A stretch of 64,000 bases of DNA from Sporocytophaga sp. (GCA_024707265.1 JANQAB010000006.1:191001-255000); one strand, 5' to 3'. Shown: positions 46,813-56,740, counted from the first letter of the stretch. A program made the numbers and translations. Notes: generated by a model from the letters alone, not told the origin.

Positions 46813-48036
46813 ATAAATTTTATAATGAAATAAATTAATAAAAAAACTTTCAAATAATATAATAATTAAATTCCAATTTCACGAATACACACAACGCAAA
46901 AGTGCTCCTCCGCATTGTTGCAATTGACCTCTTTGGTGAAACTCTTTCATTCAATTTTGTCTTAATCAGAATTTACAAGATGAATAGGTTAACAGGATTA
47001 AATGTCTATTTCAATTGAGTGACAGTTAAGGGAAAACTGCTGTGAAAAGTAACTGAGACTCACAACTAAAGCGTTGTATATTCAGACTTACAGTAGACAT
47101 TATTGAAGGTATTTGACAATAAGATGATAAAGAAAATATCCCCCCAAAAAATACAAAAATGTAAGTTTTCATAATAGAAATAATAATGCTTTTATATAAA
47201 TATAATATATGTTTTACAATTTTTTGATACTCTTTGACAGGCTACTCATATGCCCCTTAGCTGCAAAAAATTAACTCGTTGAATTAAAACAACATAGATA
47301 ATAAAACTCCCCTTTACCAGAATTCTAAAAAAACCTAAACAATCATTAAACGGTAATTGAGCTTATAGAAATGAAGTGTAGGTAATGGGAACATTATTGA
47401 GCCTAATAAAAAGCTTTTTAACTCACAGAAGCATCATATTCCTTAGCTGGCGTGCTTTTGTAAAAGTGGTTTGTCTGTCCATGGTAAGTCCATTAGAACC
47501 GTGCACGGATTAGTAACCGGACTTATCAACTCAGGCTTTCACAATCATAGATGTTATTTTATTACTGGAAAGTATACTCATGCCCACCAATGATAGCAAA
47601 GTATACAGCTTTCGGATATTCAGGAAGAAACTTTAATAGGAGCATATCCATTAATACTACTACAACCTACCAACTCATGTTGAATTCCTATATACGTTTC
47701 AAACTATAATATAAACCATTTACTCATCTACCATTTTTCGAAATAAAATAAGTAGCTTGTCTACTTTGGATCCATCTGGAATCTGTGGAATTATATAGTT
47801 TTTCAAGATCTGATATTTTTTACTTTATAAAATTCACCACGCACTCTTCCACCTGATAGGCTGCGGTGTTTTTCGATAATTAAACGATCATAGTGCAAAC
47901 ACATAGAGGATAAAATCCGATCTTATTGCATGATAGTTTTATGTTGAATAACATCGGTATCAAATTCGTAATTAACCTGACGTTTTAGCCCCTCAAGATA
48001 TCTGTAGCATAAAGACATCCGGAGAATAAACTGTAT
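46813..48036. other. 1.2-kb gene-poor stretch with decayed coding traces
   Basis: No frame above 60 codons. Near 47840-47885 the minus strand reads NTAAYQVEECVVNFIK followed by a stop, and at about 47990-48034 it reads VDTVYSPDVFMLQIS. Both look like ends of exported-protein domains that continue the broken gene at 48037-48680. Another copy of the spacer repeat of 61-147 is at 46966-47006. The rest shows nothing recognisable. Confidence 0.45.
46966..47006. repeat. Degenerate dispersed spacer repeat, copy 2
   Basis: TAATCAGAATTTACAAGATG followed by GGTTAACAGGATTAAATGTC resembles the minus-strand reading of 61-147. Identity is partial and judged by eye. Confidence 0.3.
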
Positions 48037-48680
48037 CTACTTAAAAATTGCACCCAAAGGTTTTATAGCATGTAATACTATGGGCTGACCTTTGCAGGTA
48101 GTCACTTGTTCTTTTTGAACTACAGGTGCAGCAAGGAGTACAGTTGCGTAATGCAGGTTTACGGTTCTGACCTTATTGTTATTTTCTGCTTTAAGGTAAA
48201 TTTCAACACCTTGAAAATTTTCATCAGGATTGAAAATAACTATGACATCCTGGAGAGAAGACCACAACAGCTTCACATCCTTGTCATTGAAATTCACCCT
48301 CTCTGTGTTAATATTATTCCCCATCACAGTTGAGATAAAGATGTTTGAAATTAAATTACGATCGTAAACCGAATCAGAAAATGACAATTTGATTTTTATG
48401 TGATCCTTCTTTGTCCCTTCCGACGAAAACTTGATTCTTTTAGCAACATACCCATATTGGATATCCTGCGCCAGCTTAATGGTCGAGAATGAGCTGGTAT
48501 CATCATCCACAGCAAGTAAAGGTTGTAATACTGAACAATTCTTGCAGTTTGTTCCGAGAACTGTCGTCTGCGTGGTGCCACTTCCACATGGTACATTTGA
48601 AACTGCTTTAGTTGAAACTGAGACAAATAAAATAAGGGCCTGTCAATAACAATTGATTCCTCCATCTTCTTTTTTTTCAT
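48037..48680 (-). pseudogene. Decayed exported protein with an Ig-like domain
   Basis: The main open part (48037-48510) joins upstream, in the same frame, to an exported-looking N-terminus: ALILFVSVSTKAVSNVPCGS, then GTTQTTVLGTNCKNCSVLQP. The start (ATG at 48680 with an A-run, then RWRNQLLLT in another frame) needs two frame changes to connect. The 3' end reads TCKGQPIVLHAIKPLGAIFK and stops where family members normally continue with WYD-like Ig domains. Remnants of a continuation lie downstream. It is probably the decayed N-terminal part of a surface adhesin with Ig-like repeats. Confidence 0.5.
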
Positions 48681-49022
48681 AGTGTTTTAGGTTAAAAATT
48701 TTGAAATATTGATTAATAAGTCCCTTATTAGAAAAAATTGATACTGCCAGAATTTTAATATTGAGCAGGTAAAAGATCAAATACTTAAAAAGCTTTTGCT
48801 TCATCAACCATTGAAAACAAGGGTCATACCCACTAATTATTCTGGCAGGGAAGCATAACCAATCAGGGTAAAATAGTTTAGTTTTTTTTAAAAAATTCTC
48901 TTTTCTGATGCACTCAGAGTGGCATTGTTATTTTTATCAGTTCACTTTCTCATTCATTTTTCCAAAAGGAAATTTGGAAGAATCCCAAAAAGACTTAAAC
49001 TTGCCCGTTAAATCAACTCATC
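48681..49022. other. Divergent spacer with a 10-bp inverted pair
   Basis: About 340 bases. CTGCCAGAAT (48744-48753) and ATTCTGGCAG (48839-48848) bracket 85 bases, the size of a small transposon-derived element, but no target-site duplication was seen. Promoters for the DinB-like gene are expected here. Confidence 0.35.
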
Positions 49023-49568
49023 ATGATAAACGAAGCCGAACTATCCAGACTTAAATTCCCAATAGGTCCATTTGTAGCGCCAGAGAGCTTAAGCGATGCA
49101 GAACTGGAAGCATTAGTAGAAGCAATTGAAGAGGCCCCTTCTAATTACCGCAAATTGGCTAAACGTCTTTCCCCTTCTGATCTGACAAAAACTTATCGTA
49201 ATGGATCGATGCATGTACAGCAATTATACAATCACGTGGCCGATATGCAACTTCTGCATTTTTTCAGAATGAAAAAAGTTCTTACTGAAAATGACTACAA
49301 GGAAATTACATTGGTAAACATTGATGCATGGGCCAATACACATGATGGAGTTCAATCATCTATTGATGACTCACTGCTGATGTTCGAAGGAATAGCAAAA
49401 AGATATGCGGGGTTGATAAGATCTTTGACACCTGAACAACTTGAGCTATCCTATTATCATCCCGTCCGGAAAATCACGCTGAATCAGAAGCAAGCCATTG
49501 CTATGTCTGCCTGGCATGTGAAACATCATTATGCGCATCTATTGATAGCAACTGGATTGGGAGAATAA
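49023..49568 (+). CDS. DinB/YfiT-family metal-dependent thiol transferase
   Basis: A 181-residue four-helix-bundle protein. The family's three metal-binding histidines are visible in QLYNHVADMQLLHFF and AWHVKHHYAHLLIATG. The opening KFPIGPFVAPESLSDAELEA and NIDAWANTHDGVQSSIDDSL match YfiT/BstA-type bacillithiol transferases, which conjugate thiols to electrophiles. Whether this organism makes bacillithiol is unknown. A strong terminator follows, shared with the convergent ATE/GNAT-like gene. Confidence 0.85.
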   Translation: MINEAELSRLKFPIGPFVAPESLSDAELEALVEAIEEAPSNYRKLAKRLSPSDLTKTYRNGSMHVQQLYNHVADMQLLHFFRMKKVLTENDYKEITLVNIDAWANTHDGVQSSIDDSLLMFEGIAKRYAGLIRSLTPEQLELSYYHPVRKITLNQKQAIAMSAWHVKHHYAHLLIATGLGE

Positions 49569-49573
49569 AAAAG

Positions 49574-49619
49574 CCCCTTTTTCTTATTGAAATCATGTAG
49601 ACTTCAACAAGAAAGGGGG
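49574..49619. terminator. Terminator after the DinB/YfiT gene
   Basis: CCCCTTTTTCTT-A-TTGAA pairs with TTCAA-C-AAGAAAGGGGG (one internal mismatch) around an 11-base loop. It begins just after the stop codon. Confidence 0.75.
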
Positions 49620-49623
49620 TAAA

Positions 49624-49666
49624 TACTTTATACTTTATACTTTTAGCTTTTAACTTTCAGCTTTCA
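49624..49666 (-). repeat. AAAGYNN array ending the ATE/GNAT-like gene
   Basis: Minus-strand units AAAGCTG, AAAGTTA, AAAGCTA, AAAGTAT, AAAGTAT, AAAGTAT with an exact 7-base period. The first two units encode the last residues (Lys-Ala-Glu-Ser) and the TAA stop of the gene at 49650. Confidence 0.75.
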
Positions 49667-50714
49667 TATTACTTCTGAACGCAGATGCAATCATGTTGGC
49701 CATGATCTCAGGATTATCAGAAGAGAATATTACTTGTCTTGGTTTCATTAGGTGAGCAGAATATTCACTGGAATGATCTTCAATTTTATCAGTCATCCCC
49801 ACACTCATATTCCTGATTAAATGATAATTCTGATCACGGAAATCATAAACGATAACAGGATTGATAACTTCAGGCACAAACTCAAGACAATAAATAAACA
49901 TCGGATAATCAAACAAATTATATCCGTTAAAGTCTGCAACAAGATTGGCATCAAAATATCTATATGTCAGCACCCTTGCTTCTATATCTATAGCATTAAG
50001 ATGTTCTGCTAGACTGGTCAGTTTTTCTCTCATCTCACTTACTGATCCTATTACAGAATCAAAGTTGTTGATATGCAGCCATTGTTCACCGGCGGTATCA
50101 AGATATTCCAATGCAGGTCTTCCGATATCCAGTTTATAGTTAAAGGCAGGATATCCCGGAGCAAAATAACCAGGATAAAAGTATTGCAATCCAAGGTTTT
50201 TACAATACATCATTTTACTATAAATGATATGTCTTCCCAGACTATACTTCTTGTATTCATGATTATAAAAACTGTTGATACCTGCAGCGCTATCTTTCCC
50301 CATATCAAAAAATCCGCAGGCTATGAGTTTTTCATTATCATAGATACATACTTCCCGAGTATCGTAAATTCTTTTTTGGTCTGTTCCAAAAAGAAGGGCT
50401 TCAAGGGACTCTGAAACTTTAAACGAAATTCCATTTCTATATAATTGAAAAAGTTCTTCTTTCTCTGGTGTAATTGAAGCTTTCTGTATTTCTACCCTAA
50501 AAGCAGCATTTAACCTGGAAAGCTTTCTATAAGTCTTATCATCATTAAAATCCGAGAGAACAACTCTTAGCCATATAGCCTTGTAAAACTGGCTGTTAAA
50601 ATTCAGAAAACTTGTGGTAAATATAGATTGCCCCCAACGAAACCAACCATCTGCCAGGTAAAGATCCAGATCTTCTGGCATTAAAATATCAGGATAATGA
50701 GCTTTAGAAAACAT
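49650..50714 (-). CDS. Arginyltransferase (ATE)-like / GNAT-fold protein
   Basis: A 354-residue soluble protein. The middle segment RKLSRLNAAFRVEIQKASIT and KKYSLGRHIIYSKMMYCKNL, then GLQYFYPGYFAPGYPAFNYK, matches the C-terminal GNAT-like domain of arginyl/leucyl-tRNA-protein transferases (SLG...LGL.Y.Y.GY...). The N-terminal Cys cluster of true ATE1 was not seen. It may transfer an amino acid or acyl group to a protein or other amine. Its last codons come from a heptamer array. Single gene. Confidence 0.6.
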   Translation of the reverse strand: MFSKAHYPDILMPEDLDLYLADGWFRWGQSIFTTSFLNFNSQFYKAIWLRVVLSDFNDDKTYRKLSRLNAAFRVEIQKASITPEKEELFQLYRNGISFKVSESLEALLFGTDQKRIYDTREVCIYDNEKLIACGFFDMGKDSAAGINSFYNHEYKKYSLGRHIIYSKMMYCKNLGLQYFYPGYFAPGYPAFNYKLDIGRPALEYLDTAGEQWLHINNFDSVIGSVSEMREKLTSLAEHLNAIDIEARVLTYRYFDANLVADFNGYNLFDYPMFIYCLEFVPEVINPVIVYDFRDQNYHLIRNMSVGMTDKIEDHSSEYSAHLMKPRQVIFSSDNPEIMANMIASAFRSNMKAES

Positions 50715-50961
50715 TGAATAATAAGCTGTCGAAGCTTACTAATATACTATATTTTCTATTAATTTTTTAGAAATCTCAATGCATCTGAATCCCAAAACAG
50801 AACAAACTACTGATATACAAAAACTTGATGACTTTCATTATTTTGTCTTTGTACTTCTGATGCTCCATTATATCTCTTAAAAAAATGTTTATTAGCCTGA
50901 TAAACTCAGCATTCAGAGAAATTGCCATTGTATTAAAGCCTTCCCGAATTCCCTTAGCACT

Positions 50962-52005
50962 TTATGACCCTTTAAAGGTAGGACAAGGAAGCTTTTTATA
51001 GGGCTTTCGCCTTTTAGGAGGCCAGTGGTATAAATAAGTAATATTAAGCTCATGAGCACCTCTTGTTCCGGCTCGGGTAAGTTCCGACACCGTACTATCA
51101 TAGCTGTAGGAAATACTGATCGGATGTACTTTATAACCTATCAGAAGTACGACAGACTCATTGTTCTGTATTCCGGCTCTGTAATGTTTTAGTAGAGGAA
51201 TCCCTCTGTACCATCCACCCAAAAGTAGTCTATGATACAAACCATAAACACCCAGATCGAGCTGATCAGACTTTCCCTGAGTTTTATAATGTAAAGTCGG
51301 AGTAATATACACGTCTTCATCAGAAGGTATATCTCCCTTGGTTTTTCCTTTCTCAAGGATAAACTTATACCCACCAATCAGGGAAAATTTAGCAGGCAAA
51401 TCAGAACCGCTACCATAAAAAGACTGATCAGGAGTATTTACATGATGAGCAGCAAAGCCAACCCAAAAATATTCCGAGTACAACATCGTACCGACTCCCA
51501 TATCAAAAAATCCTTTTTGAGTAGCACCAAAAGGTTCTTTCGTTTGAGTATTGGTAAATCCATCATCATTGAACTGATCGGGAAATGTCAGATAAGAATA
51601 ATTAAGGTACCTGTTGATATAATTTATTTCTGCTCCTGCTCTGACAGATAGCTTTGGAGACAGATTGATCTCCTGAGCATATTGCATACGGATCTCCGTA
51701 GAGCTGATCCGTTTTGTTCCCTGCCAGTCTTTCAAAAACATAAGACCAACGCCACCTCCTGTTTTGTTAAAAAAATTATCAATAGAAACACAGGATGTGG
51801 TATATCTGGCTTCCAGACCTGGCCACTGTAATCTTTGATGTGCTATAGCTCTTGCACTGTGAGCACTTCCTGCAAAGGCAGGGTTAAGATATAAAACGTT
51901 TGCGTAAAACTGCGAAAACTGAATATCCTGAGCATAGGAAAACCTTATACCTAATGACAGTATAATCACCCATATTACCTTATAAAAACACCTCCTGTAC
52001 TTCAT
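50962..52005 (-). CDS. PorP/SprF-family outer-membrane protein
   Basis: A 347-residue outer-membrane barrel of the type IX secretion and gliding system. The signal peptide ends IRFSYAQ. The family opening DIQFSQFYANVLYLNPAFAG and SAHSARAIAHQRLQWPGL is exact in style, followed by YTTSCVSIDNFF and KTGGGVGLMFL, and later FDMGVGTMLYSEYFWVGFAA and HHVNTPDQSF. PorP/SprF proteins usually secrete or anchor the adhesin encoded next to them. Here that is the 1476-residue protein upstream, with a small lipoprotein gene between (gaps of 3 and 7 bp). The gene order fits one minus-strand operon. Confidence 0.95.
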   Translation of the reverse strand: MKYRRCFYKVIWVIILSLGIRFSYAQDIQFSQFYANVLYLNPAFAGSAHSARAIAHQRLQWPGLEARYTTSCVSIDNFFNKTGGGVGLMFLKDWQGTKRISSTEIRMQYAQEINLSPKLSVRAGAEINYINRYLNYSYLTFPDQFNDDGFTNTQTKEPFGATQKGFFDMGVGTMLYSEYFWVGFAAHHVNTPDQSFYGSGSDLPAKFSLIGGYKFILEKGKTKGDIPSDEDVYITPTLHYKTQGKSDQLDLGVYGLYHRLLLGGWYRGIPLLKHYRAGIQNNESVVLLIGYKVHPISISYSYDSTVSELTRAGTRGAHELNITYLYHWPPKRRKPYKKLPCPTFKGS

Positions 52006-52008
52006 ATT

Positions 52009-52302
52009 TTAATACAGATTAAATCTACCTGTATGTTTTCTGGTTGTTTTGGCAACCTTCTTAGGAGCATTCAGTTCATTAAGCTGATCCTGAATCTTTT
52101 CCTTTCTCTTATTGGTTTTTCTCTCGGTTTTATCCTTACGGTCAATATTTCTCTGCGTAAAATTTACAGCTTGCTTGGCATGAAAATCACTTGCAAGATC
52201 TGCTTTGTCAGATAAGCGATTGGCTTTATCCTTCCTGTACCTTTCCGGAGCACATGAAAGCATAAGCATTCCTGCAAATATGATTAGAATAAATTTACTC
52301 AT
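52009..52302 (-). CDS. Small basic lipoprotein of the adhesin operon
   Basis: A 97-residue lipoprotein: MSKFILIIFAGMLMLSC gives a lipobox with Cys17. The mature part is about 80 residues, rich in Lys, Arg, Asp and Glu with no hydrophobic core, so it is probably extended or coiled coil. It ends RKHTGRFNLY. No family is recognised. Its position between the adhesin and PorP genes (7 and 3 bp) suggests a part in assembling or anchoring them. Confidence 0.8.
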   Translation of the reverse strand: MSKFILIIFAGMLMLSCAPERYRKDKANRLSDKADLASDFHAKQAVNFTQRNIDRKDKTERKTNKRKEKIQDQLNELNAPKKVAKTTRKHTGRFNLY

Positions 52303-52309
52303 AAATTAC

Positions 52310-55300
52310 TTACCTGACAACTGTAACGCTACCTGTCATTGTATAAGGACCTTTATATTCCTCTGAATCCCCTTCATAAATGATGGTCCATGGATACACC
52401 CCCTCTACCATTGGCTCCCCTTTATATATTCCGTCCCAGAATACATACCTGTCATTGCTTTCAAATATAACCTCTCCCCATCTGTTAAATATCAGCATTC
52501 GAAACTTCCCAATATGAGCGCCAAAAACATCATATAAATCATTGACTGAATCATCATTGGGACTGAATGAATTCGAAATAAAAAGTCTTGGAGGACAAAC
52601 TGCATTAACTTCAATATTATCAATTCCAGAGCAATTGAATTCATTGGTAATTTCTACACTATAAGTTCCAGGCATGGTCACAAATATCTTCTGAGTTGTA
52701 TCCCCGGAAGGATTCCAGACATAAGATTTTGCTGCACCTGCATCAAGCTCTAGCTCTTTTCCTGTTTCAAAGCAATGTTTGATTTTATTAAAAGCTCCTC
52801 CAGGAAATGGGTACATATTAACTCTTGCCTGAGCAGTACCGGAACAACTGCCCAAACTGGCTGTTACTGTATATAAACCTGTCTCTGATACAGACAAAAG
52901 AGGACTATTATTCCCATTTATAATAATTCCATTTTTAGACCAGGTAAATAAAGGATTAAGAGAAACATTATTAGCAATATTCAAAGGTTTTGAATCCAGC
53001 ACTACTACATTACCCAGACAGACTGCAGTATCGGAAAGACTTACTTTAGGTTCTGGAATACCAATAACATCAACGCTGTCTGTCGCATCACATCCAAGTC
53101 TGTCTATCCCTTTAACCACATAAGTGGCCTTCCCTTCTTTAACCGGAATAGAAATGACACCTAATGTATCCGAAAGTAGACCTACACCGGACTCTTCCCA
53201 AGTATACTTAAGCTTCATGGCGTTAACAACAGTGATAGACAAAACACCTCCATCACAACCAACCAAATCCTCTCCAAGATCTACTGAAGGGAGTGGTTCA
53301 ATCTTCACCTCCATTGTATCCGATACAGGCAGACAATTACCATTTTGGTCAGAAGTTAATATCAGCAATGCTATTCCCGATGTTAACTCATTATCAGAAG
53401 GGGTATAGACAAGTGAAGAAGCTCCTGCACCAAATATACCTTCACCAGACCATATGGCACTACCAGTAGAAGAAACGCCACTTAGCTGAACCTGAGGCAA
53501 AGCTATACATACCGTATCATCCGGACCTGCATTCACAACTGGTGCCGGAGTAATTAAAATCTTAACAGTATCTGTCACTGGCGGGCAAACCTTAGAACCT
53601 TCAGATGAAATGGAAAGAATAATAGTTCCCGATTCGATTTCTTCTTTTGCAGGAAAGTAATTTACTTCAAGGTTATTTACTGAAGGATCATAAGTACCCG
53701 TCCCTCCTTTCCAGATTCCACCTGTTGCATTATGAATAGTAGCCTTTAGGGAAATATTTATATTATTAGCACATACAGTGAGATCAGGACCGGCGTCGAT
53801 TTCCGGCATTTTCTCAAAACTAAAAGCTACTATGCTTTGTGCCTGAGGACAAACTTTAGTCCCTGTGCTACTTAGAATAAAAGCGATGGCCCCGTTATTT
53901 ATTTCTGCTGCTGTTGGTATATAATCAGTGTTAAGGCTCAATGGCGAAACAAATCCACTTGCCGTTCCTCCTTCCCAGATAACACCAGGACTATTTGAAG
54001 AAGTCCCGGAAAGTTTGATAACAGGGTTACTTTCACATAACGTACTTCCTGTACCTGCATTTACTTCAGGCAGCCTTTCAAAAGGATAAATCACCGTATC
54101 AATTGCGGGAGGACATAATATATTTCCAGTAGTGGTTATATAGATAGGAAGGCTCTCAAACGTCTTATCTTTGTCAGATATTTTATAAACTGCATCTGTT
54201 TTTGTACGATCATCAAAAGATTGGCTTCCTCCTACCCATATTATTCCGGTTGCATTGGTAAAGGACCCGCTTAAATTAATATCTGTAGCATTTTCACATA
54301 ACAGACTTCCTGTTCCTGCATTTACAGTAGGGAGCTTTTCAAATGTAAACGTTACATCAGACTGGTCTAATGGGCACTTATCCTGCCCAACAGATTTAAG
54401 TGTGAGGGTTACAGTGCCGGCAGTTACTTCTGATTCATGAGGAATATAAATAGCGTTCAGAGTGTTTCTGTTCTGCTGAAAAGTACCGGATCCACCTTCC
54501 CATATTCCGGATGGCACATTGGTAACTTTTCCATTTAGGGTTATTGAAGGAGTATTTTCACAAAAGCTTTGAGGGCTTCCTGCATCTGCGACTGGCAACT
54601 TCTCTAAAGTAACAAGTACTTGATCTGTAGCCGGAGGACAAATACCTGCAAAGCTTGATAAGGTAAACAAAACAGATCCGGCATTTCTGTCTGCATCAGT
54701 TATTGTATAGAATGAAGTCAGGCCAAGAGGACTAAAACTTCCCCCGGCTCCTCCTTTCCATGATCCACCTGTGGTGTTGGTAACAGAGCCATTTAGATTA
54801 ATAGTTGATGCGTTTTCACACAATAACTGAGGAGGACCTGCTTCAGCAGTAGGCCTAGGTACTACTACAATAGGTTTAGTCTCCGAAAATTTACAGGTGT
54901 TAATATCTGTATATTCATATTTCAAATTAAAACTTCCTACAGTACTAGGTGTAAATGTACCGGTAGCATTAATGCCTGTACCAGAAAATACACCACCTGT
55001 AGGCAATACTCCCGGAATTTTAAAAGCCGGACTTCCGACGCAAACAGAATCTATATCCGGGAATGTGATATCAGGAAGTGTGTTAATTGTAAACTTGATA
55101 GATACAGTATCTATCCTGTTGGGAGAAGCAGTTATAGCATAATAAACAGATCCATCAGAAACAGTAATATTATCAACAGCAGCCATTAAATAGCTATTGG
55201 CAGATGTTGGTTTTAGCGAATGCCATGACTGCACTGTTCCCCAATCTCCAGATTCAGTTACAATAGAATTATAAAAATTCAGATCTACTTCATCTGCCTT

Positions 55301-56740
55301 ACCTGAACCTTTCACCGATTCGCATAGCTGAGCTGTATACTCTCTGGGAACACAACTATCCGTTACGGTATAAGTTAAATTAACAATACAATTGTTATCA
55401 GATACAGTAGTTAGTTTTAAGGTATAAACACCTGCTTTATTAATGGTAACAGACTGATTTGTTCCTGATCCCTGAAAACTGCCAGCTGGGCCCCATTCAT
55501 AAGACCTAAAACCGGGAGGGCCGGTCAATACCTTCGTCTCTTTAAAAGAACAAATGGTTAGATCCTCCGGAGAAGATAAATTATTACAATCGGTATCTAT
55601 ATAGGCGTATCCTAAATGACCACTAGGCTGACAATCTGAAGCTAAAAATTCAACAGTAACAGTTTGTCCGACATAATCTTTTAAAGCTATAGCAACAGTT
55701 GTCCAATCTCTGTAGTACAAATCCATCCTGTTACCACAACTATTATTGGCATTAGGTTGTGATATAGAATTTGCCGCAGGGGCTCTTGTATTTCCACATC
55801 CTGCGTTAGATGTAATTTGCACCAATTCAGAATTCCCACTTGAACAAACATGGGTGTATGAGGAGAGATTTGACCCTAAAACAGATACGGTATAATCACC
55901 ACAGGTAATTTCATTACCATCCTGGTCATAAAGCTTGGTCTGAAAATGCGGGCTAGCCATACCCTGGTGTGTATTATCATCGCTTGGTGACTCCAGCACA
56001 ACAGCATATCGATATGTAAGAATGGCATTACCCTCTTCAACTGTAAATGATTGTGTCATTTTGGCTATATGTCCTCCAGCTTCTGTATTACCGAGCCGTA
56101 CGGAATAATTTCCTCCAGGAGCAACTACAGAAAGATTCGGTATATAAGGGTCCCTTTGTGCTTTGGTCATAATACAATGCTGACCAAATCCCGGATTGGT
56201 GACAATAGGCGATGTACCATTAAAACCACCTCTGCTCTGCACCTGACCGCTCCAGCCATTAAAATTTCCATCCTCGAAATCCATGTTAACACACTTTCCT
56301 GAAGCGTCCATAACATGATTTTCAATAGCAGCTATTTCTTTTGCAAATTCATTTTTTACTAATGCAAACGAAGCATATAAAGAAACATATCGGGATTTTA
56401 AATCTGAAAGGTATTCATTAAAATTAGAGCTGTTGATTTCACCGGTTAATACTTTTCTGAAACATGTGACTTTATCTTTACCCCATTCAGGTTCAAGGTA
56501 TCGAAAGAAAAGATTAACATCCGACTTGCTGACATTAGCCTCTGAAGTTATATCATCCTTTAACTGGCCAATATTTATTGTAGACCAGAGCCTCTCTGCT
56601 TCTAACTTAAGTTCGTTATTAGCTTCAATTGGATGCTGTCCGAAAGCAGGGTCGGAGAATAGAAAAGAGATGATCGAAATGAAAAACAAACCACCTGCTG
56701 AAGCTTTTATTGTTCCGAGTGCAATTGTAATCAATTTCAT
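52310..56740 (-). CDS. Giant T9SS adhesin with Ig-like repeats and gliding-motility C-terminal domain
   Basis: A 1476-residue cell-surface protein. Signal region 1-34 (DPAFGQ). An N-terminal part of about 35-400 includes a lectin-like segment (CVNMDFEDGNFNGWSGQVQS) that resembles carbohydrate-binding folds. From about 625 to 1150 lie six tandem Ig/PKD-like repeats of about 85-90 residues, each opening like AEAGPPQLLCENASTINLNG or VNAGTGSLLCENATDINLSG. Three more divergent Ig-like units follow. The C-terminal CHU_C (type B sorting) domain at about 1390-1476 reads FSPNDDSVNDLYDVFG and FNRWGEVIFESND. It is first of the operon with the lipoprotein and PorP genes, and so a likely PorP-dependent adhesin. 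Confidence 0.93.
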   Translation of the reverse strand: MKLITIALGTIKASAGGLFFISIISFLFSDPAFGQHPIEANNELKLEAERLWSTINIGQLKDDITSEANVSKSDVNLFFRYLEPEWGKDKVTCFRKVLTGEINSSNFNEYLSDLKSRYVSLYASFALVKNEFAKEIAAIENHVMDASGKCVNMDFEDGNFNGWSGQVQSRGGFNGTSPIVTNPGFGQHCIMTKAQRDPYIPNLSVVAPGGNYSVRLGNTEAGGHIAKMTQSFTVEEGNAILTYRYAVVLESPSDDNTHQGMASPHFQTKLYDQDGNEITCGDYTVSVLGSNLSSYTHVCSSGNSELVQITSNAGCGNTRAPAANSISQPNANNSCGNRMDLYYRDWTTVAIALKDYVGQTVTVEFLASDCQPSGHLGYAYIDTDCNNLSSPEDLTICSFKETKVLTGPPGFRSYEWGPAGSFQGSGTNQSVTINKAGVYTLKLTTVSDNNCIVNLTYTVTDSCVPREYTAQLCESVKGSGKADEVDLNFYNSIVTESGDWGTVQSWHSLKPTSANSYLMAAVDNITVSDGSVYYAITASPNRIDTVSIKFTINTLPDITFPDIDSVCVGSPAFKIPGVLPTGGVFSGTGINATGTFTPSTVGSFNLKYEYTDINTCKFSETKPIVVVPRPTAEAGPPQLLCENASTINLNGSVTNTTGGSWKGGAGGSFSPLGLTSFYTITDADRNAGSVLFTLSSFAGICPPATDQVLVTLEKLPVADAGSPQSFCENTPSITLNGKVTNVPSGIWEGGSGTFQQNRNTLNAIYIPHESEVTAGTVTLTLKSVGQDKCPLDQSDVTFTFEKLPTVNAGTGSLLCENATDINLSGSFTNATGIIWVGGSQSFDDRTKTDAVYKISDKDKTFESLPIYITTTGNILCPPAIDTVIYPFERLPEVNAGTGSTLCESNPVIKLSGTSSNSPGVIWEGGTASGFVSPLSLNTDYIPTAAEINNGAIAFILSSTGTKVCPQAQSIVAFSFEKMPEIDAGPDLTVCANNINISLKATIHNATGGIWKGGTGTYDPSVNNLEVNYFPAKEEIESGTIILSISSEGSKVCPPVTDTVKILITPAPVVNAGPDDTVCIALPQVQLSGVSSTGSAIWSGEGIFGAGASSLVYTPSDNELTSGIALLILTSDQNGNCLPVSDTMEVKIEPLPSVDLGEDLVGCDGGVLSITVVNAMKLKYTWEESGVGLLSDTLGVISIPVKEGKATYVVKGIDRLGCDATDSVDVIGIPEPKVSLSDTAVCLGNVVVLDSKPLNIANNVSLNPLFTWSKNGIIINGNNSPLLSVSETGLYTVTASLGSCSGTAQARVNMYPFPGGAFNKIKHCFETGKELELDAGAAKSYVWNPSGDTTQKIFVTMPGTYSVEITNEFNCSGIDNIEVNAVCPPRLFISNSFSPNDDSVNDLYDVFGAHIGKFRMLIFNRWGEVIFESNDRYVFWDGIYKGEPMVEGVYPWTIIYEGDSEEYKGPYTMTGSVTVVR
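53290..54870 (-). repeat. Six tandem Ig-like repeats within the adhesin gene
   Basis: Six units of about 250-265 bp. At protein level each carries an (A/D)AG...CEN...L.G start, a GG(S/T/A)-rich turn after a Trp, a CPP or CP near the end and a (E/K)(K/R)(L/M)P closing. DNA identity between units is modest, so they are old and not recombinogenic copies. Confidence 0.8.

Noticed and set aside
48744..48848. Small transposon (MITE) with CTGCCAGAAT ends
   Set aside because: The inverted ends are only 10 bp and no target-site duplication or second copy was seen; kept only as a note in the spacer entry.
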